Positions 7,138 to 14,571 of a stretch of DNA of 40,542 nucleotides are shown here, in pieces. The DNA comes from an uncultured Clostridia bacterium (GTDB lineage: Bacteria; Bacillota; Clostridia; Saccharofermentanales; DTU023), in assembly GCA_947254895.1 (NCBI GenBank), contig CAMYEY010000001.1:1-40542 (forward strand). The letters are read 5' to 3'. The translations under genes and the position numbers were made by a program. Each line of letters begins with the position of its first letter. Position 1 is the stretch's first letter. The notes beneath the pieces are model-generated. The model was not told where the DNA came from and ran no database searches. It saw only the letters and a list, made by a program, of their open reading frames with translations.

Positions 7138-8034
7138 TTAGTCCGGTATGGTAGCTGTAAGAATTATGTAGCCGGTGTTGTCGGGTGAATAGGTAACATG
7201 TTTAAGGCCTTTGGGTAGGCGGACCGGATCGCCAATTTTTTGTCGGCTGACCAAATAGTGGACGCCTTGGTGATCAAGGTCATATATCTCACCCGGGACC
7301 AGATGGTCAATATACTCTTCGAGCGTCCACCATTCCATCTCCATGATGACAGAATGGGGTAGGCCAACATAGCGGATATGCCAAGGCTCAAAAGGAATAC
7401 CTGTAATATCCTCTTTGCCTTGAGCATAACGAATGATAAAGCCGTATTCAGAGCAATTTGAATTAACAAACTGGCCGGCAGGGCATTCAATAAAGTTGAG
7501 ACCGGCAAATTGGGCGACGTAAACATCTATTGCAAGTCCTGTTTGATGTTCGGTCATTCCCGGTGGGAGGGAGTAGACGGGGTCTTCTTTATGGATCTCG
7601 GCTTGCTCCTCATAGGTTCGGTAGAGTGAACTGATATAAAGAGTGTCGCCGGTTTCCCGACTGACAGCATCGGAGAGTTGGCCGTAAGCATCAAGGCAGG
7701 CCCGGTTCATGTAAACTGTGCTATCCCTATATTCAGCTAAGTCCGGTTCAAATCCATCTGGTAGAGGGTGGTCTCTGTTAATTAAGAGTAGGCTCTGGTC
7801 CTCTTGCCAATCAGGCTCAGCAGCGAGATCATAACTGACAAGTTCCATCCCGGTCTTATAGCTTTTCCAATTTATGGCATTATCGGACCTAATGAAGATG
7901 CTTTGAATTTTATAAAGAAGGTCTGGCCTGGAAATAAGAAAGACTATCCCGGTAATGAGAACCAAGGTGAGGGTGGCTAAAACAAGCAGGCCGGTGTGCC
8001 TAACATTGCGGCGGGATCTTCTTTGCTTGGTCAT
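7138..8034 (-). CDS. D-alanyl-D-alanine carboxypeptidase, VanY/M15B family
   Basis: A zinc peptidase that trims the terminal D-Ala from peptidoglycan stem peptides outside the membrane. From the chosen start it has 298 residues: a basic N-terminus, one membrane anchor (about 14-35), a linker, and the M15B domain. The zinc ligands are His163 and Asp170 in EHQTGLAIDV and His219 in EPWH, with Glu216 as the catalytic base. A tail of about 70 residues follows the domain. ATG 8034 is chosen because GGAGG lies five bases before it; a longer version starting at 8085 has no such site. It converges on the amidase-like gene with 15 bases between the stops. Confidence 0.92.
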   Translation of the reverse strand: MTKQRRSRRNVRHTGLLVLATLTLVLITGIVFLISRPDLLYKIQSIFIRSDNAINWKSYKTGMELVSYDLAAEPDWQEDQSLLLINRDHPLPDGFEPDLAEYRDSTVYMNRACLDAYGQLSDAVSRETGDTLYISSLYRTYEEQAEIHKEDPVYSLPPGMTEHQTGLAIDVYVAQFAGLNFIECPAGQFVNSNCSEYGFIIRYAQGKEDITGIPFEPWHIRYVGLPHSVIMEMEWWTLEEYIDHLVPGEIYDLDHQGVHYLVSRQKIGDPVRLPKGLKHVTYSPDNTGYIILTATIPD

Positions 8035-8134
8035 TTCAACCTCCATTCTGTCCTGTATTTTAATGCGGTAGGATAGGCCAGTCAATTTTCTTAATGATTC
8101 TTAAGGAACTCTGACTTGCAAAGCAAAATCCCGT

Positions 8135-8163
8135 TTGACAAGATTTTCTAAAGCAGGTACGAT
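8135..8163 (+). promoter_or_regulatory. Promoter of rpmE
   Basis: A perfect TTGACA (8135-8140), 17 bases, then TACGAT (8158-8163). It lies in the divergent region between the VanY-type gene and rpmE and points towards rpmE. Confidence 0.65.
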
Positions 8164-8250
8164 TATCTAGCTGATTATAGCCAATTAACTCCTGCCGCAA
8201 TCGTGAATCCAAATGGCTCACGGGCGGTACGGGCATGTGAGGTGAAACAA

Positions 8251-8466
8251 ATGAAAGATGGAATTCATCCAAAATATGGAAAATGTGTGGTTCGTTGTGC
8301 CTGTGGTGAAACTTTTGAAACAGGTTCAATCTTAGAGAGCATTTCAGTTGATATTTGTTCTAAATGCCACCCTTTCTATACAGGACGTCAAAAACTGGTA
8401 GATACCGGTGGTCGGGTTGATAAGTTTAAACGCCGTATGGATCGTGCAGCTAACAAGAGCAAATAA
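8251..8466 (+). CDS. rpmE: 50S ribosomal protein L31, zinc-binding type
   Basis: A 71-residue protein starting MKDGIHPKYG, the standard L31 N-terminus. Cysteines in RCACG and the CSKCHPF motif mark the zinc-containing (C+) form. L31 bridges the two ribosomal subunits. The frame extends upstream to a GTG at 8203, but GAGGTG seven bases before ATG 8251 and the family N-terminus fix the start here. The rpmE-prmC-prfA order is typical of Firmicutes, and a terminator separates rpmE from prmC. Confidence 0.95.
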   Translation: MKDGIHPKYGKCVVRCACGETFETGSILESISVDICSKCHPFYTGRQKLVDTGGRVDKFKRRMDRAANKSK

Positions 8467-8486
8467 AAAGCTGAGACCAGACCAAC

Positions 8487-8523
8487 AAAGGGAGTGCGTA
8501 CGATTTGTACCTACTCCTTTTTT
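8487..8523 (+). terminator. Rho-independent terminator after rpmE
   Basis: AAAGGGAGT and the inner GTAC pair with GTAC and ACTCCTTT around the loop GATTT, followed by a run of T. It lies 20 bases after the rpmE stop. Confidence 0.8.
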
Positions 8524-8543
8524 CTTGAGTGCACAATTTACCT

Positions 8544-9422
8544 ATGCAAAGTATAGATAACCTAATTCGGTGGGCAAGCCCCAACCTTTCAGCGGCTGGA
8601 GTGGACCAGCCTAAGAGGGAGGCCAGGCTTATTTTAGAACTGGTTTCCAAAATTTCTCTAGCTAGGCAATTAGCAGAGCCGGCCCGGCTTTTGGAGGATG
8701 GCGAGATAGAGCAGTTTAGGACCATGGTCAAGGAGCGCTCTATGGGTAAACCTTTTGCTTATCTCAGTGGTTGGGCTGACTTTTATGGTCGGGCTTTTTT
8801 GGTTGACAATTGTTTGATCCCGAGGCCGGAGACAGAACTGCTCGTGAGCCGGGCCTTAGACTTAGATTTACCAAGGAAGCCACGGATTCTTGATCTCTGC
8901 ACCGGATCCGGTTGTCTTGGTATAAGCGTTTATTTAGAATTGATCCGAAAATCCTATGAGCCTAGCCTAGTCATGACTGATATTTCTCCGAAAAGTCTGG
9001 TTACCTGCCGGAAAAATCTGGACCGTTATATTAGAGAAGGAGGCCGGGCTATTTGTCTGAAGGCAGATCTTTTTCCACAAACTCTCCTTGAGACAGGAGG
9101 GGAGCCAGGTTTTGATCTCATCTTGGCTAACCCGCCCTATATCAAAAGTTCTGACCTAGCACAGTTGGAGACCACAGTCAGAGACTTTGAACCGGCTGAA
9201 GCTTTGGATGGAGGTACGGATGGCTTGCTTTTCTACCGGCGGATAGCGGCAGAAATTAAGCCTTTTTTAGCTACCTCAAAGAGCTTCCTTTTGATCGAAC
9301 ATGGGGCAGGCCAACGGGAGGACATTTTGGCTATTTTCCAAAGTTCGGGTCTTGCTTTTCAACAAAGCATAATGCAAGATGATTGGCAGGGTCATGACCG
9401 CCTGCTGGGTTTCTTCCTCTAG
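8544..9422 (+). CDS. prmC: Release factor glutamine methyltransferase
   Basis: PrmC transfers a methyl group from S-adenosylmethionine to the glutamine of the GGQ motif in release factors RF1 and RF2. From ATG 8544 it has 292 residues: an N-terminal helical domain, then a Rossmann methyltransferase domain with DLCTGSGCLG (117-126) and the substrate-glutamine motif NPPY (196-199). Its substrate gene prfA is the next gene. The frame extends to a GTG at 8529, next to the rpmE terminator; neither start has a good ribosome binding site, and the ATG fits the family N-terminus better. Confidence 0.95.
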   Translation: MQSIDNLIRWASPNLSAAGVDQPKREARLILELVSKISLARQLAEPARLLEDGEIEQFRTMVKERSMGKPFAYLSGWADFYGRAFLVDNCLIPRPETELLVSRALDLDLPRKPRILDLCTGSGCLGISVYLELIRKSYEPSLVMTDISPKSLVTCRKNLDRYIREGGRAICLKADLFPQTLLETGGEPGFDLILANPPYIKSSDLAQLETTVRDFEPAEALDGGTDGLLFYRRIAAEIKPFLATSKSFLLIEHGAGQREDILAIFQSSGLAFQQSIMQDDWQGHDRLLGFFL

Positions 9423-9582
9423 GCCTTTTGGCTTGCTTGTATTAAAATTAAATGACCAGTAGTTGCGGCTGATCATGGCCGTTTAAACGATAGTTTATGG
9501 GCAGATAAACGAGAAGAAAATAAGTAGGTATCCATGTAAGCTGTGCTGCAGATCGCCGGCATAAGCAAAGACAGGAGCTAGA

Positions 9583-10650
9583 ATGGACAATAAATTAGAA
9601 ACCACAATAAGTCGCTATGAGGAGCTTAGTATGATGCTCTCGGATCCGGCTATCATCAGTGATCAGACTCGTTACTTGGAGCTTTTGAAAGAGTTTGGTG
9701 AACTTGAGCCCTTATATAAGGATGTAACAAGGTTAAACCAGGTAGAGCAAGAATTAGCGGAAAATAAACAGCTTATGCGGGATGAGTCAGACCAGGACTT
9801 TAAAAGCATGATTAGGGATGAGATCGCTGAGCTCGAAATAGAGCAGGAAGCTTTGACCGAACGCATCCGTCTGGCTATGATTCCCAAAGACCCCAATGAT
9901 GAAAAATCTGTCATTGTCGAAATTAGGGCTGGTGCCGGAGGTGATGAGGCAGCCCTCTTTGCAGCCGAACTTTATCGGATGTATGCCGCCTATGCTGAGG
10001 CCCACGGCTGGCCCTATAGCATCATTGATTTGTCGGAAAATGAAATTGGTGGCTTTAAAGAAGTAGTCTTTGAAATCGATGGGCAAGGTGCGTATTCAAG
10101 GCTTAAATTTGAGAGTGGTGTCCACCGGGTCCAGCGAGTACCGGAGACTGAAGCTGGTGGCAGAATCCACACTTCAACCGTTACCGTGGCGGTTTTGCCT
10201 GAAGCTGAGGAGGTTGATGTAACCATTAACCCGGCAGATCTTCAGATTGACACCTATCGGGCTTCCGGGGCTGGTGGGCAGCACGTTAATAAAACTAGCT
10301 CGGCTATCCGGATTACCCACCTACCCACAGGTATGGTAGTTACCTGCCAAGACCAAAGGTCTCAGCATAAAAACAAAGATAAAGCCATGCAGGTCTTACG
10401 TGCGAGACTCTATGAAAAAGAGCAAAAAGCTCAAGATGCTGCGATAGCTAGTGACCGCCGAGACCAGGTGGGAACAGGTGACCGGAGTGAGCGGATCAGG
10501 ACCTATAACTTTCCCCAAGGCCGGGTGACCGACCATAGAATTAATATGACTGTTTACCAGCTCGACAATGTCTTAGCCGGTGACCTTGATCCCTTTATCA
10601 ATGGCCTTCAGGCAGCCGCCCACGAAAAGGCTATGGAAAGCCACAACTAG
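9583..10650 (+). CDS. prfA: Peptide chain release factor 1
   Basis: RF1 ends translation at UAA and UAG codons. The 355-residue protein has the normal domain order: a helical N-terminal domain, the codon-recognition tripeptide PET (187-189, the PxT motif that separates RF1 from RF2) and the catalytic GGQ (231-233). ACAGGAGC eight bases before the ATG serves as ribosome binding site. A 160-base gap separates it from prmC. That gap holds a small inverted repeat (CGTTTA 9480-9485 with TAAACG 9506-9511) but no convincing promoter. Confidence 0.97.
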   Translation: MDNKLETTISRYEELSMMLSDPAIISDQTRYLELLKEFGELEPLYKDVTRLNQVEQELAENKQLMRDESDQDFKSMIRDEIAELEIEQEALTERIRLAMIPKDPNDEKSVIVEIRAGAGGDEAALFAAELYRMYAAYAEAHGWPYSIIDLSENEIGGFKEVVFEIDGQGAYSRLKFESGVHRVQRVPETEAGGRIHTSTVTVAVLPEAEEVDVTINPADLQIDTYRASGAGGQHVNKTSSAIRITHLPTGMVVTCQDQRSQHKNKDKAMQVLRARLYEKEQKAQDAAIASDRRDQVGTGDRSERIRTYNFPQGRVTDHRINMTVYQLDNVLAGDLDPFINGLQAAAHEKAMESHN

Positions 10651-10739
10651 GGGTATAAACGGACTTTTTAAGAAAAAGTGATTCTAGAGAAAAGTTATTT
10701 GAAGAGAGGTAAAGACGGAATAAGCCGGTAGATGGTAAG

Positions 10740-11855
10740 ATGAAAACACAACTGATTAACCTATATCCCGATTTTAACTTAGCAGACCTGAGACCTGCTG
10801 CCCGGGCCATTCGAGAAGGCCAGTTGGTAGCTTTCCCCACGGAAACGGTCTATGGGCTGGGTGCCTCTGCTCTTGCTCCTGAAGCAATTAAGCAGGTCTT
10901 TAGAGTAAAAGGGCGCCCTCAGGATAATCCTTTGATTGTCCATCTTAGCAAGATAGAAGATTTAGATAAGGTGGCTGTTAACATACCGGAGACGGCTTAT
11001 AGGGTCCTCGAAGACTTTGCCCCGGGCCCCCTGACTATTATTGTCGAAAAGGCCCCAAACTTATCTGATGAAATTACTGCAGGCCTCACGACTGTAGCTA
11101 TCCGCTTCCCGGAAAATCGGGTCGCCAGGGCTTTAATTGAGGAAGCAGGGGTGCCGATAGTTGCTCCCTCAGCCAACCTTTCCGGTAAGCCTTCTCCTAC
11201 TAAAGCCTGGCATGTTATGCAAGATCTTGACGGCAAAGTTCCTTATGTTTTAGACGGTGGACCTTGCAGGTGTGGTCTAGAGTCTACGATTCTTGACCTG
11301 ACCTCTGATCCTGCGGAGATACTACGACCGGGCTTGGTTTCAGCCAGTGAGATCAGCAGGCGGACAGGACTTTTCGTTAAGGATTACCGAGCCCCTCAAA
11401 AAGCCATTGAAAAGCCTAAGGCTCCGGGACAAAAATACCGTCATTATTCTCCCACGGCAAAGGTTTTAATCCTAGGACTAGCTGGAGATCGACCAAGGCT
11501 AGAACGCTTGGAAGAAGGAATTTTAAACTTCATGGCTACGGAAGCAGGCTTAGAGGCGGTAGCTAGAAAAAGGCTGAGACTGGGTTTATTCTTTGCAGAT
11601 TCTTTTGCTCAAGAGTTTGAGAAAGCTGAATTTTTATTGAATCTAGAAAAAAAGCTGGGCGTTGACCTAGAAAGTCAGCAGCACACTTATGATAATAGCC
11701 AAGGGGCGGGACAAGCAGCCCACGACCTCTTCGACCAATTTAGAGAGTTTGACCGGATAGGGGTTGACCTGATAATATGTACGGCTGAAGCTTCCAAAGA
11801 AGCGGGGATTGCTTACATGAACCGCTTGGGTAAGGCTGCCAGCTATAGGGTATAG
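10740..11855 (+). CDS. ywlC: L-threonylcarbamoyladenylate synthase (Sua5/YwlC type)
   Basis: The enzyme makes threonylcarbamoyl-AMP from threonine, bicarbonate and ATP, the first step of the t6A modification at position 37 of ANN-decoding tRNAs. At 371 residues it is the long Sua5 form. The N-terminal YrdC domain contains PTETVYGLG, KGRPQDNPLI and the SANLSGKPSPT segment, and the C-terminal Sua5 domain starts after the linker with KYRHYSPTA. The partner genes tsaB, tsaD and tsaE are not in the window. The ribosome binding site is weak. The position after prfA matches other Firmicutes. Confidence 0.95.
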   Translation: MKTQLINLYPDFNLADLRPAARAIREGQLVAFPTETVYGLGASALAPEAIKQVFRVKGRPQDNPLIVHLSKIEDLDKVAVNIPETAYRVLEDFAPGPLTIIVEKAPNLSDEITAGLTTVAIRFPENRVARALIEEAGVPIVAPSANLSGKPSPTKAWHVMQDLDGKVPYVLDGGPCRCGLESTILDLTSDPAEILRPGLVSASEISRRTGLFVKDYRAPQKAIEKPKAPGQKYRHYSPTAKVLILGLAGDRPRLERLEEGILNFMATEAGLEAVARKRLRLGLFFADSFAQEFEKAEFLLNLEKKLGVDLESQQHTYDNSQGAGQAAHDLFDQFREFDRIGVDLIICTAEASKEAGIAYMNRLGKAASYRV

Positions 11856-12009
11856 GTGGAAACTTTAAGTTTTAGCGATGAACAGAGCTGTTAAATATAA
11901 GATAAGTTTAAACTTTAAGTGTAAAAAATCGCTATAATAAGCTTTATAATTTTCTAAGACCTCACTCACTGCAGTGATGGGCCTGTTAGATTGGAATAAT
12001 GGAGAACAT

Positions 12010-12489
12010 ATGAAATTATTAGATTCAAAGCAAGACCATTTGTTGTTTGTATGCACCGGCAATACCTGCCGGAGCCCTATGGCTGCGGCTGTGTTTAATC
12101 ATTTCGCTGAAGAAAAAAATAGCAGTTGGTTTGCCCAGTCTGCCGGCTTGGCGGCAGAAACGGGAGTATCCGTTTCGCCTAACGCCGTTACTGCATTGAA
12201 AGACTATGGCATTTACGTTGAAGACCATATTTCCTATCAATTAGAGGAGAGAATGATCCGCGATTCCAAACTGGTTTTAACGATGACTGAGACCCAGCGA
12301 GACCTACTCAGGATTTATTATCCTGCTTTTAAAGATAAGATCTTAAGTCTGGCAGAATTTTCCGGCCACCAGGGTGATATAGAGGACCCCTATGGTAAAG
12401 ATTTGATCGAATATCAAAAGTTAGCTCGGACATTCATGGACATTATGCCCCATGTGGTCGATAAATTGACGCATGAAACAGAAGTGTGA
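12010..12489 (+). CDS. ywlE: Low-molecular-weight phosphatase, YwlE-like (protein arginine phosphatase)
   Basis: A 159-residue LMW-PTP-fold phosphatase with the P-loop CTGNTCRS (Cys15 to Ser22) near the N-terminus and the general-acid aspartate in EDPYG. The threonine before CRS, where tyrosine phosphatases usually have isoleucine, is the feature known to favour phosphoarginine in YwlE; together with the neighbouring ywlC-type gene it points to an arginine phosphatase. Substrate choice is inferred and no McsB kinase is seen here. ATG 12010 is chosen because GGAG lies five bases before it; a start at 11974 lacks a site. Two TATAAT boxes stand upstream (11933-11938 and 11945-11950), without clear -35 boxes. 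Confidence 0.88.
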   Translation: MKLLDSKQDHLLFVCTGNTCRSPMAAAVFNHFAEEKNSSWFAQSAGLAAETGVSVSPNAVTALKDYGIYVEDHISYQLEERMIRDSKLVLTMTETQRDLLRIYYPAFKDKILSLAEFSGHQGDIEDPYGKDLIEYQKLARTFMDIMPHVVDKLTHETEV

Positions 12490-12528
12490 TAAACTAATAA
12501 AGTCTAATCAAATTAAATATATGGACTA

Positions 12529-12612
12529 GATCCTTAAGTGGATCGTGCATTTTACAAATGCATTCCTCGCTCAATTCAATTAGAGCCATTAGACCGAGAG
12601 GAGGTGAACAAG
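12529..12612 (+). promoter_or_regulatory. Structured leader of rpsF, possible S6:S18 autoregulatory element
   Basis: Three successive hairpins: GATCC/GGATC (12529-12544), TGCATTT/AAATGCA (12546-12562), and GCTC-AATT paired with AATT-A-GAGC. Then GACCGAG runs into the ribosome binding site AGGAGGTG (12599-12606). Many bacteria carry an S6:S18-binding leader with a CCG element here. The position and CCG agree, but I could not fit the full consensus. Confidence 0.4.
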
Positions 12613-12900
12613 TTGTCAAGACAATACGAATTACTTTACGTGCTCAATCCGTCAGTTGGTGAAGAAGCTATTGAGTCTTTAACTCAAAAAATTCAAGCTT
12701 TGCTTGAAACAAAAGCTGAGGACATCAAGACAGATGTGTGGGGACTGAGACGTCTCGCTTACGAGATCGAAGACGAAACCGAAGGTTATTATGTTTTAGT
12801 TAATTTCAAATCTGAACCTGAATTTCCACTAGAAATTAATCGTGTTTTAAGAATTACTGATAACGTTTTGCGTTATTTGGTAACTGCGGTTAAGGAGTAA
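12613..12900 (+). CDS. rpsF: 30S ribosomal protein S6
   Basis: A 95-residue S6 starting MSRQYELLYVLNPS. S6 forms a dimer with S18 in the platform of the small subunit. The frame stays open upstream to a GTG at 12538, but AGGAGGTG six bases before TTG 12613 and the family N-terminus fix the start; the upstream bases form an RNA leader instead. It is the first gene of the rpsF-ssb-rpsR-rplI-dnaB cluster. Confidence 0.95.
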   Translation: MSRQYELLYVLNPSVGEEAIESLTQKIQALLETKAEDIKTDVWGLRRLAYEIEDETEGYYVLVNFKSEPEFPLEINRVLRITDNVLRYLVTAVKE

Positions 12901-12924
12901 CAGACAGAAGAGAAAGGTCAAAAT

Positions 12925-13410
12925 ATGAACAAAGCAATATTAATGGGAAGACTAACTAAAGACCCGGAACTCAGAACGACCCAGAGCAACATTTCTGTGT
13001 GTTCTTTCACCTTAGCCTGTGATAGGCGTTTTAAAAATCAACAAGGTGAGAGAGAAACTGACTTTATCCCTTGTGTAGCGTGGCGGCAGACCGCAGAGTT
13101 TGTAGCCCGTTACTTTGAGAAGGGAGCAAGAGTTTGCGTAGTCGGTTCCATCCAACCTAGAAGTTGGGAGGATGATAAGGGTGAGCGCCGTTATATAACT
13201 GAGGTCATCGTAGATGAAGCTTACTTTGCTGATAACAAGAGGCAGACTGATGACAATGGTCTTGGTTATTCTAGGAATAATTCTCAGCAGAATTACTCTA
13301 AGGGCAGTAACTACGATCAGCAGACCAAGGCGGACCAGGGTATGGCTATACCCCAAGGCGATGGTTTTATGCCGGAAGTTGATGACACTTCTCTACCTTT
13401 TGACCTTTAA
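12925..13410 (+). CDS. ssb: Single-stranded DNA-binding protein
   Basis: SSB coats single-stranded DNA in replication, recombination and repair and recruits partners through its C-terminal tip. The protein has 161 residues: an OB fold (about 1-105, starting MNKAILMGRLTKDPE) with TDFIPCVAW, then a low-complexity Asn/Gln/Ser linker and an acidic tail. The tail ends DDTSLPFDL, so two residues follow the usual terminal Pro-Phe. This is odd, because the terminal phenylalanine carboxylate is normally part of the docking signal. It lies between rpsF and rpsR, as in other Firmicutes. Confidence 0.96.
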   Translation: MNKAILMGRLTKDPELRTTQSNISVCSFTLACDRRFKNQQGERETDFIPCVAWRQTAEFVARYFEKGARVCVVGSIQPRSWEDDKGERRYITEVIVDEAYFADNKRQTDDNGLGYSRNNSQQNYSKGSNYDQQTKADQGMAIPQGDGFMPEVDDTSLPFDL

Positions 13411-13450
13411 TTCATTTTAATTTTCTTTAATTTTGAAAGGAGTTTGACTG

Positions 13451-13705
13451 ATGGCAGATAACAGGAAAGGCGGTCGCAAAAGTTTCCGCCCACGCCGTGG
13501 TCGTAGAAAAGTTTGTCATTTTTGTGCTGAACACATTGAGCACATTGACTATAAAGACGTAAGTACCTTACAGAGGTATGTCTCAGAGAGCGGTAAGATT
13601 TTACCGCGTCGTATGTCGGGCACATGTGCTAAGCACCAAAGAGAGATAGCAACAGCAATTAAACGTGCTCGCCAAATGGCATTGCTTTCCTACACGGGAG
13701 AATAA
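13451..13705 (+). CDS. rpsR: 30S ribosomal protein S18
   Basis: An 84-residue basic protein with CHFC near residue 24, then YVSESGKILPRR and TCAKHQREIATAIKRAR, the conserved S18 core. The Cys-x-x-Cys and Cys-x-x-His pairs resemble the zinc-ribbon form of S18. Ribosome binding site GAAAGGAG lies ahead of the ATG. S18 pairs with S6 (rpsF), two genes upstream. Confidence 0.97.
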   Translation: MADNRKGGRKSFRPRRGRRKVCHFCAEHIEHIDYKDVSTLQRYVSESGKILPRRMSGTCAKHQREIATAIKRARQMALLSYTGE

Positions 13706-13774
13706 TTTAGCAATTTGAACTCTGGTTGAACCATGACATTCAGCCAGGAGAATTATTTATCTGGAGGATAGTAA

Positions 13775-14410
13775 ATGAAAGTCATTTTAATAGAAGACAT
13801 CAATAATTTGGGCCAGGCCGGTGAGATCGTTGAGGTTAAACGTGGCTATGCTAACAATTATTTATTGCGTCAAAATTTAGCTGTTAGAGCTAATAAAGTT
13901 AATTTAAACCAACTAAAGACCCAACAAAGGGCTTTTGAAGCTAAACGGGCCAAGAGCTTGGCTGATGCTCAAGAAAAAGCAGACCAGATCAGGGATAAAG
14001 AGTTCACCATCAAGGTTAGGACGGGTGAGGCCGGCCGTTTGTTTGGTGCTGTAACTAATATCAACGTGGCAGAGGCTTTACGTGAGGCTGGTTATGATGT
14101 TGAGCGCCGGGATATCTCCTTGTTAGATCAGATCAAGGAGATTGGAACTTACAAGGCCAACATCAAACTGCATCCTGAGGTCAGCGTCGACTTCATCATC
14201 CATGTTGAGGACGAAGATCCCCGTAAACAACAGATGCTAGTTGCTGCTAAAGAAGCTGCTGAAGCTAAGGATCAGGCTGAAGCTGCCGAAGCCAAGGCTA
14301 ATGCTGAAGCTAAAGCTGTGGAAGCTGAGATTGCAGCTACAGTTGCTGCTGCTGAGGCCGCTGAAGCCGAAGAATCTGAAGTAGTTATTGAAGCTATTGA
14401 AGAAGTGTAA
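13775..14410 (+). CDS. rplI: 50S ribosomal protein L9 with Ala/Glu-rich C-terminal extension
   Basis: Residues 1-148 are a complete L9: the N-terminal rRNA-binding domain (MKVILIEDINNLGQAGE...GYANNYL), the long connecting helix, and the C-terminal domain. L9 usually ends near 148 residues. Here about 63 more follow (149-211), almost entirely Ala, Glu and Lys, with AEAKANAEAKAVEAE-type repeats that predict a continuous charged helix or coiled coil. The start follows TGGAGGATAG. The extension is in frame and ends in a normal stop; its role is unknown. Confidence 0.96.
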   Translation: MKVILIEDINNLGQAGEIVEVKRGYANNYLLRQNLAVRANKVNLNQLKTQQRAFEAKRAKSLADAQEKADQIRDKEFTIKVRTGEAGRLFGAVTNINVAEALREAGYDVERRDISLLDQIKEIGTYKANIKLHPEVSVDFIIHVEDEDPRKQQMLVAAKEAAEAKDQAEAAEAKANAEAKAVEAEIAATVAAAEAAEAEESEVVIEAIEEV

Positions 14411-14512
14411 GCTTAAGGCATAGACTGGTTTATCACTTTATTAGACCGGCTTGATAGTAGGGGCTTACCGGACGAGTTTTGTTACGGTTAGTCTCGCCAA
14501 TAGGAACAATGA

Positions 14513-14543
14513 TAGGCTAGCTTGCTTTCTGTAAGCTAGCCTA
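14513..14543 (+). terminator. Perfect 11-bp hairpin after rplI, terminator-like without T-tract
   Basis: TAGGCTAGCTT (14513-14523) and AAGCTAGCCTA (14533-14543) are exact inverted copies around a 9-base loop. What follows is ATTAGAATC, so intrinsic termination would be inefficient. It may attenuate transcription between rplI and dnaB. A near copy of the arm follows the first ftsH. Confidence 0.5.
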
Positions 14544-14571
14544 ATTAGAATCATGGGGGGATTTTCGCAAA

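Noticed and set aside
8203..8250. N-terminal extension of L31 from GTG 8203
   Set aside because: The added residues do not occur in L31, and the ribosome binding site is before ATG 8251.
12538..12612. N-terminal extension of S6
   Set aside because: The region forms RNA hairpins and includes the ribosome binding site of the true TTG start.
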